Shown piece after piece: positions 58,601 through 64,000 of a stretch of 64,000 bases of DNA. The notes below the pieces were generated by a model. That model made no database searches. It was not told the origin of the DNA and saw only the letters and a list, made by a program, of their open reading frames with translations. Source of the DNA: Tipula vernalis. Lineage: Eukaryota; Arthropoda; Insecta; Diptera; Tipulidae. The stretch lies in the NCBI GenBank assembly GCA_958295665.1, contig OY282558.1:355191448-355255447 (forward strand). Reading direction: 5' to 3'. Each line of letters begins with the position of its first letter. Position 1 is the stretch's first letter. A program made the translations under genes and the position numbers.

Positions 58601-61027
58601 TGTAGTGTTAGCATCGCATGTAATATCATCGCTTATCACAAAAATTTTGAATTGTGTAGCAACACATAACTTTTTGAGCGCTAATACATCAGTAATATAT
58701 TCACTAATTAATTCGAGCACTTCTGGGATATTTTGGATAATTTCACAATATGTATTCGCAAATTTCGTGGTAGGTTTGATTGTTGGTTGTTGAACATGCC
58801 AAGCATCGTGTTAATAATAAATGCGAAAGAAATTTAGTTAACTTCCTGTGTTTTGATACAATATGATTACTATGGGTGTTGGACCATTTTTAGGAAATAT
58901 GTGTACAAAATAAAGATAAAAATTAATAGAAAATGCTTTGGAATATCCAAAAATAGAATCATCGAATTTAAAAACTTGTAGTGCTGAATTGAGATAAATG
59001 AAATTCCAAGCATTATACATTTTTTGATATTGTCTTATATTTTTTACTAACCAATATTCTCCAGCCCAAATTGCAGAGATTTAATTTCCCCGTTCATTGT
59101 TCATATAAAGCTGAACCAAACCCTGAATAAATATCAAAAGCTTAAAGTAATTAAAATTTTACTTCTACAATAATTAAAAGCGTACCATAAAACAAAAATT
59201 GTGGTTCCCACTGTTATTCAGCCGCCTTGAAATTTGTTTATATCCGTTTAATTTAACACTCATTAATAAAAGAAAAATATGTTTTCTCTTAAGAACCACG
59301 AAACATCTTTGTTTTTTTTGTTTTTTGGTTTTGTTAACTTTAAAATAAATAAATTTTAACAATAGCAGATATATTTAAAAAAATCTTCTAGACGCACACA
59401 AGACAACAACAACAATGCCGGAATGGGAAATTTCGGTTTTTTTTATGTTATGTTGGCTTAATGTGAATGATGGATGAATGAATCGTCTTGAAAAATATAC
59501 GTACACACAACTATAAGCAGTATACAAACAAATTTTTGTTTTTCATTTTAATTTTCATCTGGAAAATAAGCGGACAAGACCATTATAGAAATATGTTGTT
59601 GTGTTTTATTTTTTTTTTTATAAGGTGTAAATATTTATCTAGATCAAGAGCTTTTTATTGTTTTCGGCGAAATTTTATTATTTTTTCCTATTTTGGACTT
59701 TTATAAATTATCTTTTCGTTTCTTATAATTTTTTACTTTTTTTTCTCCGTTATTTAATATTGAAAATGATTTAATCTTAGTAGATTTTGTTCATTTATAC
59801 AAGTCTTGAAAAATCCTAAAAAAAAACAAAAAATTGAGTTGCATTAAGAATTTGGATTAGACGAAGTTTTTCCAAAGTTTGTCCTGATGAAAACTTGTGG
59901 TTATCTCTGACGACATATTAAAATGATTAATGGTATTGAATGGGGAAAGAACAATGTCGGTATACTCAGAACTGTAAAATGTTATGCTTACCATTATATA
60001 AATTCCAAGAGCTTTATTTTTATTGTGTAGCATTTTCAAGTTTTATACACAAATTTAAAATGAGTTAATTTTGTATGAACCAAACAGAATTTAGGGTAAA
60101 CACCAATGCAATTGTAAAGAGAGATAGTAAAATATTTATATACATTTTGAAGTGGGTTAATAGTACTTAAGTTGGAAACCATATAATAAGCATTTTATCT
60201 ATTATAAAACCTAACCACATATGTAATTATGAACAAACATATCTGGATAATATCTTTTTTTGTATAATGCAATGAACATAAAGAGACCACCTTTTTCCAA
60301 CTAAAAATACCAAACTATAACTCAAAATAAGAACATACCGGAAACATAGGGGAAAATGCAGTTCTGTTTTTAAAGCATTAATTTGCTATAGAAGTTACTT
60401 TAAAATATTAAAGGTATGAGCGAACAAATGGGACTCTAATTTTACTATATATAAACAATAATTGCGATTTTTGATTAAAAATACGATTTTCTTACGAGGT
60501 CACCCATTTTATAAAATATTAATTAATTATTTTTAATGTATCTTCCAATTAAACACAACTGTTACCCGCTATTATTTTTATTATTTGTTTTTGTTTGAGG
60601 ATTAAGTTTTTTTTAACTATGCGAGCATTCAATTAAGAAAAATTAAATTTTATTATTATCCAATAAATAAATGATTTTATATAAAAAGTTTTTAAAATTA
60701 ATAAAAATTGGAAAAAGTGCTTTTTCTGGCACAAGTGTTGATAGAATAAGGAAAACGTATTGTGTCTAAAAAATAAAAAATAAATAATGAAAGTGGTAAT
60801 AATTCATTTCAGTTTTTGTTTCTAACCCTTTATTTTACAAAGTTGGTCCTTTGAGATGTAGTCCGACTATCTGGAATAAATTGTAACTTTAAGTTCTATA
60901 TTCCAACGCTGCAACTATGTAGAAATCACCAAATGTGTCTAGTATACCTCCATGTGGTAACACCTGGGCAACGATGTGAGACATCGGCGAAATACTACAG
61001 GCGAGTGCAGTACACTATAAATGAGCA
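58601..61027. other. AT-rich region, nothing recognised
   Basis: Might include the 3' LTR of the BEL/Pao element just after 58600, but no matching 5' copy was found. Open frames here are short and low in complexity. Confidence 0.3.
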
Positions 61028-61291
61028 ATGAGTGGAACATATATGGAAACTAATACCCCAGGTGGTACAACTGTTGTTCTTAAAAATCCACTCTCTTCGG
61101 AGGTCGGTCTCATGGATTCTGGAGGAGACCAGCCATTGCTATACTACAATTATTTTAACCAATCCCAAAACATGTTGGTAAATAAACAATCTCAATTGAA
61201 TAAAACAGAAAAGGATAATTCACATCCCTTCCAGAGGAGTAACAAAGTGTCTGTGCAACACACGATTAATCAAATCACCAAAATCACTTAG
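61028..61291 (+). CDS. Unassigned 87-codon reading frame
   Basis: ATG at 61028 to TAG at 61289-61291. The product is hydrophilic (METNTPGGTTVVLKNPLSSE, then a Gln/Asn-rich tail) with no membrane segment or motif I recognise. It could be a retroelement gag fragment or a chance frame. No splice signals or neighbours give it context. Confidence 0.15.
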   Translation: MSGTYMETNTPGGTTVVLKNPLSSEVGLMDSGGDQPLLYYNYFNQSQNMLVNKQSQLNKTEKDNSHPFQRSNKVSVQHTINQITKIT

Positions 61292-62059
61292 TGGACTGTA
61301 TTTTTCTTGTCGCTGAGTCGGTGTAAAATGAAAGGCGTTATATTCACGTTATACTTTACAAAATTAATTTATTAATTAAATATTCTTTGATGTACAAATT
61401 AAACCAAATAAAATTGTTTGGTGTGAGTTTAATTTCGCCATTAAATTTTGATTGTTTTTTGGTTGAAAGAGCGTTGTTCGTGGTTGACATACAGACACAG
61501 ATAGATAATAATCCGTTTTACGCTTCTTTTTATATCCATATTATTTATCTCTTCCCTTTTATATATTTGTCTCCTTTATTTTGTTTAGTGTATTTAAGCA
61601 ATTTCTCGAAATATCTCGAACATAAATTTTGTTGTGAAATTGTACTAGAGTTTGCTTATGTCAATATGACAGATACAACATACAGCAACATAAGGTAATA
61701 ATAATTTTCTTATACAATATAAATTTAAGAATAAGTTAATGTACAATAAATATTATTTGATTTTACAGAATATTTGAACAATTGTGACAATACGCATAAT
61801 GGATATCATTTACATAGTGAATATAAGATAAGTATAAATTACATAAATTTGGTTGTGATGGTTAATCAATTATTTTGTTTTCTTTCAGGTATACTCGTAT
61901 AGACATCGATTTGCGACTTCCTCATCAGACTTTCCATGGCTAAATTATTAATTGGAGTGAAACTAAGAACATCATAAGAACAAATGTAAATGAATAGTGT
62001 AACATACAAAATAAATAAATTATGTTTTTTGTTTTGTGATTTTAAATTTTAGAGTGTTT

Positions 62060-62995
62060 TCAATTTTTGTCTAGTGCTACCAAACAGTGTCGTATTCTCC
62101 GATAAGAGGCGGTAGTTCCTCCATTGGGGCCAGAAGCCACAACACTCGTTCTATAAACGAAGAAAAGCTTCACAATGTATTGTGTAAAGCTAATAATGCA
62201 TTAGTTGAAGTCAACAATATAAACAAGAAACTGAATATTACGATTGCATGGATACAGGAGCGTATGAAGACGCTTTAAAACGAAGTTGTAGCTCTTAAGC
62301 CAAAGGAGGACATCGGTCCTACTCCTAACCAGAATAAAACTTCACAAGTGTACCATACGGCTAATGAAGAACTAGCTGGAGAAACTGAGTGGATAATAGT
62401 TAAGGGCGGAAGAAAAAACAGGAAACGGAATAATACGCCATACCCACCTCAATTAAAGGATGATGTTCTAAATATTTTCCAGAAATAACTGAAAAAAAAA
62501 AAAAAAAAATACCACCACCACCAACAATAGTAATAGATGAAGTCAAAGACTTCGATTTACTCTATGAAAAAATAAAAACAATAACTACAACTGATGAAAA
62601 CACCATCAAATAAAATTTGGAAGATTCTGAAACTTACAGAAAAATGACAAAAATGTTAAACGAAGAAAAATGATATTGGCACACTTTTGAAGACAAACAA
62701 ACCAGACCAATTACGTCCATGGCTAAAAACTTCCACTGTACGTGTAAACCAGAAAAAATAATTGATGACCTAAAAGAACGGAGAGGCAAAGTACCTCTCA
62801 ACTTGTTTATGTTGATCTTCGATACTGATGAAGATATTGAAAAAATTTATCAAATTAAGTACATCTTGGGGTGCAAAGTGGTTATTCAGCCTCTAAGAAG
62901 ATCTTAGCTTATACCACAATGTAAACAATGTCAAACCTATGCACAAAAATATTACAACAGGAAACCCAGGTGTGTCAAATGTTTAAGTAAACATC
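62060..62995 (+). pseudogene. Jockey-type LINE ORF1 (gag-like) remnant
   Basis: The frame at 62087 reads GARSHNTRSINEEKLHNVLC, typical of a coiled N-terminus. After stops, DSETYRKMTKMLNEEK (about 62625-62670) and WHTFEDKQTRPITSMAKNFH lead into DDLKERRGKVPLNLFMLIFD, then IYQIKYILGCKVVIQPLR and IPQCKQCQTYAQKYYNRKPR with CVKC at about 62970. That is the PRE_C2HC-type nucleic-acid-binding segment of Jockey ORF1 proteins. In the first knuckle the His and last Cys are lost. Poly-A at about 62490-62510 interrupts it. The sequence stops at about 62995 against BEL/Pao coding sequence. Confidence 0.78.
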
Positions 62996-63352
62996 TTGGC
63001 TATTCCGGAACTAAGCTATCTAGATGTTCCAGATAATCGGTTGTCGAGATGGCAAGAAGTTAAAAAACGAGTAGATGGATTTTGGTCCCGTTTCACAAAG
63101 GGATATCTACACAATCTGCAACAACGGCGAAAGTGGAAAACCCAAACCCAAGAAAACTTAAAAATCAACGATGTCGTCTACATTAGGGATGACGCAACAC
63201 CATCACTCAGTTAACCGTTGGGACTTATCTTAGCTGTTCACCCGGGAGAAGATGGGATCGTTCGCTCTGTTACACTTAAAACAGAACGAAATATACTCAA
63301 AAGGCCAGTAGCCAAATTAATCAAAATCAACGATGTTGATGCGAAGTAAGGT
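62996..63352 (+). pseudogene. BEL/Pao integrase C-terminal region, copy 2
   Basis: 62999-63214 reads IPELSYLDVPDNRLSRWQEV, then KKRVDGFWSRFTKGYLHNLQ and QRRKWKTQTQENLKINDVVY followed by IRDDATPS. After a stop, PLGLILAVHPGEDGIVRSVT and ILKRPVAKLIKI follow. This is the complete C-terminal domain order of BEL/Pao integrases (R-W-FW-RW-YL-LQ-R-KW, then PG-DG-VR-V). It is a different copy from 58497-58600, which has the same domain end. Truncated on the left at the LINE ORF1 junction. Confidence 0.85.
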
Positions 63353-64000
63353 ATCTTCATTTCCAACCTTCCATTTTCCAACAAATCTAACCTCGAGTGG
63401 GGCCCGAGTACATGGTCCACCTCACCTTAACAAATTCTTGGAGTAACAAGTTGCCGGCATCTCTACGCCAACATAAAACGGTGAAAAAAAAAATAAATTT
63501 ATATTATAAAATTATATACACAGCTTCAATATGACATCTGTCAAACACCAAAATTGTAGCTGAATTCATGCTGAATTGTAAAGCAGTTTCGCACAGTTTT
63601 GAAAGGTTATGTGCGAACTTTATGTAGTCCGTATTATCATTAATTTGACAACCATCAAACGATAAACACTAATGTCGAGTGCTTTCAGGTTTATCAATTC
63701 CATCAATTTTTCATCAATAAATAAGCTGCATGGTGTTGTTTATCGTTATATTGGTAACCAAACAATATATTTTTGATTTGAAGTTTAGCTGTCAAAATTT
63801 ATGTACGTCTCTTGGGTTTATTTCAATGAAAGGAGATACACAGAAAAACTCGAAATTGTAGCGGAAATTTTGAAAAATCGACAATAAAATTTGTATCATA
63901 CACATACTGTTTTGTTTTTTATGTTTTAAAATTTTTGTTTTATTTTTTTAATAAAAATGAAATTTAATTTATAATGAAGAAACTTTCAGTTATTCGAATT
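63353..64000. other. Sequence after the BEL/Pao tail, no feature resolved
   Basis: Could hold the 3' LTR of the second BEL/Pao copy, but there is no second LTR to compare. No coding signal. Confidence 0.3.

Noticed and set aside
1..64000. CRISPR arrays, operons, phage or plasmid features
   Set aside because: Spliced eukaryotic gene and insect transposons throughout; no evenly spaced short repeats with unique spacers.

Overview
The window looks like a piece of an AT-rich insect nuclear genome, most likely a fly (Diptera). The evidence is one spliced biogenic-amine receptor gene with GT-AG introns, an AT-rich 3' UTR, a tRNA-derived SINE, and many decayed transposons of insect-typical families (mariner, pogo, hAT, P-like, Ty3/gypsy, BEL/Pao, Jockey/R1-type LINEs). 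There are no bacterial-style operons, no confident tRNA or rRNA genes and no CRISPR. Species cannot be named from the sequence.

The only host gene I can support is the 3' end of a class A amine GPCR on the + strand: an exon with TM5 (23356-23511), a 5.5 kb intron, and a last exon with most of the third intracellular loop, TM6, TM7 and the C-terminus (29044-29853). It most resembles the alpha2-adrenergic-like octopamine receptors (Octalpha2R). TM1-4 are not seen in the 23 kb upstream, so most of 1-23355 is probably intron. A very AT-rich tail (29854 to about 31580) is the likely 3' UTR.

Layout. 1-470: Tc1/mariner remnant. 4.96-6.2 kb: Ty3/gypsy pol remnant with a polypurine tract. 7.7-9.6 kb: decayed repeats. 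10340-14394: a 4.06 kb non-autonomous hAT element with a perfect 8-bp target-site duplication, carrying a fold-back array of about 166-bp units. 15354-15681: SINE with a perfect 14-bp duplication. 16.5-17.3 kb: P-like remnant with a small inverted-repeat element. 17.9-19.9 kb: pogo/Tigger-type element. 20.3-21.3 kb: fold-back element and a MITE. 21.7-22.1 kb: LINE 3' end (-). 24.1-26.6 kb: Ty3/gypsy (-) inside the GPCR intron. 27.0-28.2 kb: repeats related to those at 7.9-9.3 kb. 32.6-35.9 kb: OTU-domain and endonuclease fragments, a hAT transposase fragment, and a poly-A retroposon with a mariner nested inside it. 38.8-41.2 kb: old tandem arrays. 45.7-46.8 kb: a second OTU plus endonuclease remnant (-). 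47481-48686: Tc1-like element with both inverted repeats. 49.3-58.6 kb: one BEL/Pao element apparently broken up by a Ty3/gypsy element and by mariner and other remnants. 62.0-63.35 kb: Jockey-type ORF1 abutting a second BEL/Pao integrase tail.

Most candidate novelty lies in the mobile DNA: the hAT element with its internal fold-back satellite, and two independent fragments of what may be one retroelement family pairing an OTU cysteine-protease domain with a TWN-type endonuclease. All coding remnants except the GPCR exons carry stops or frameshifts, so no other functional protein gene is claimed.
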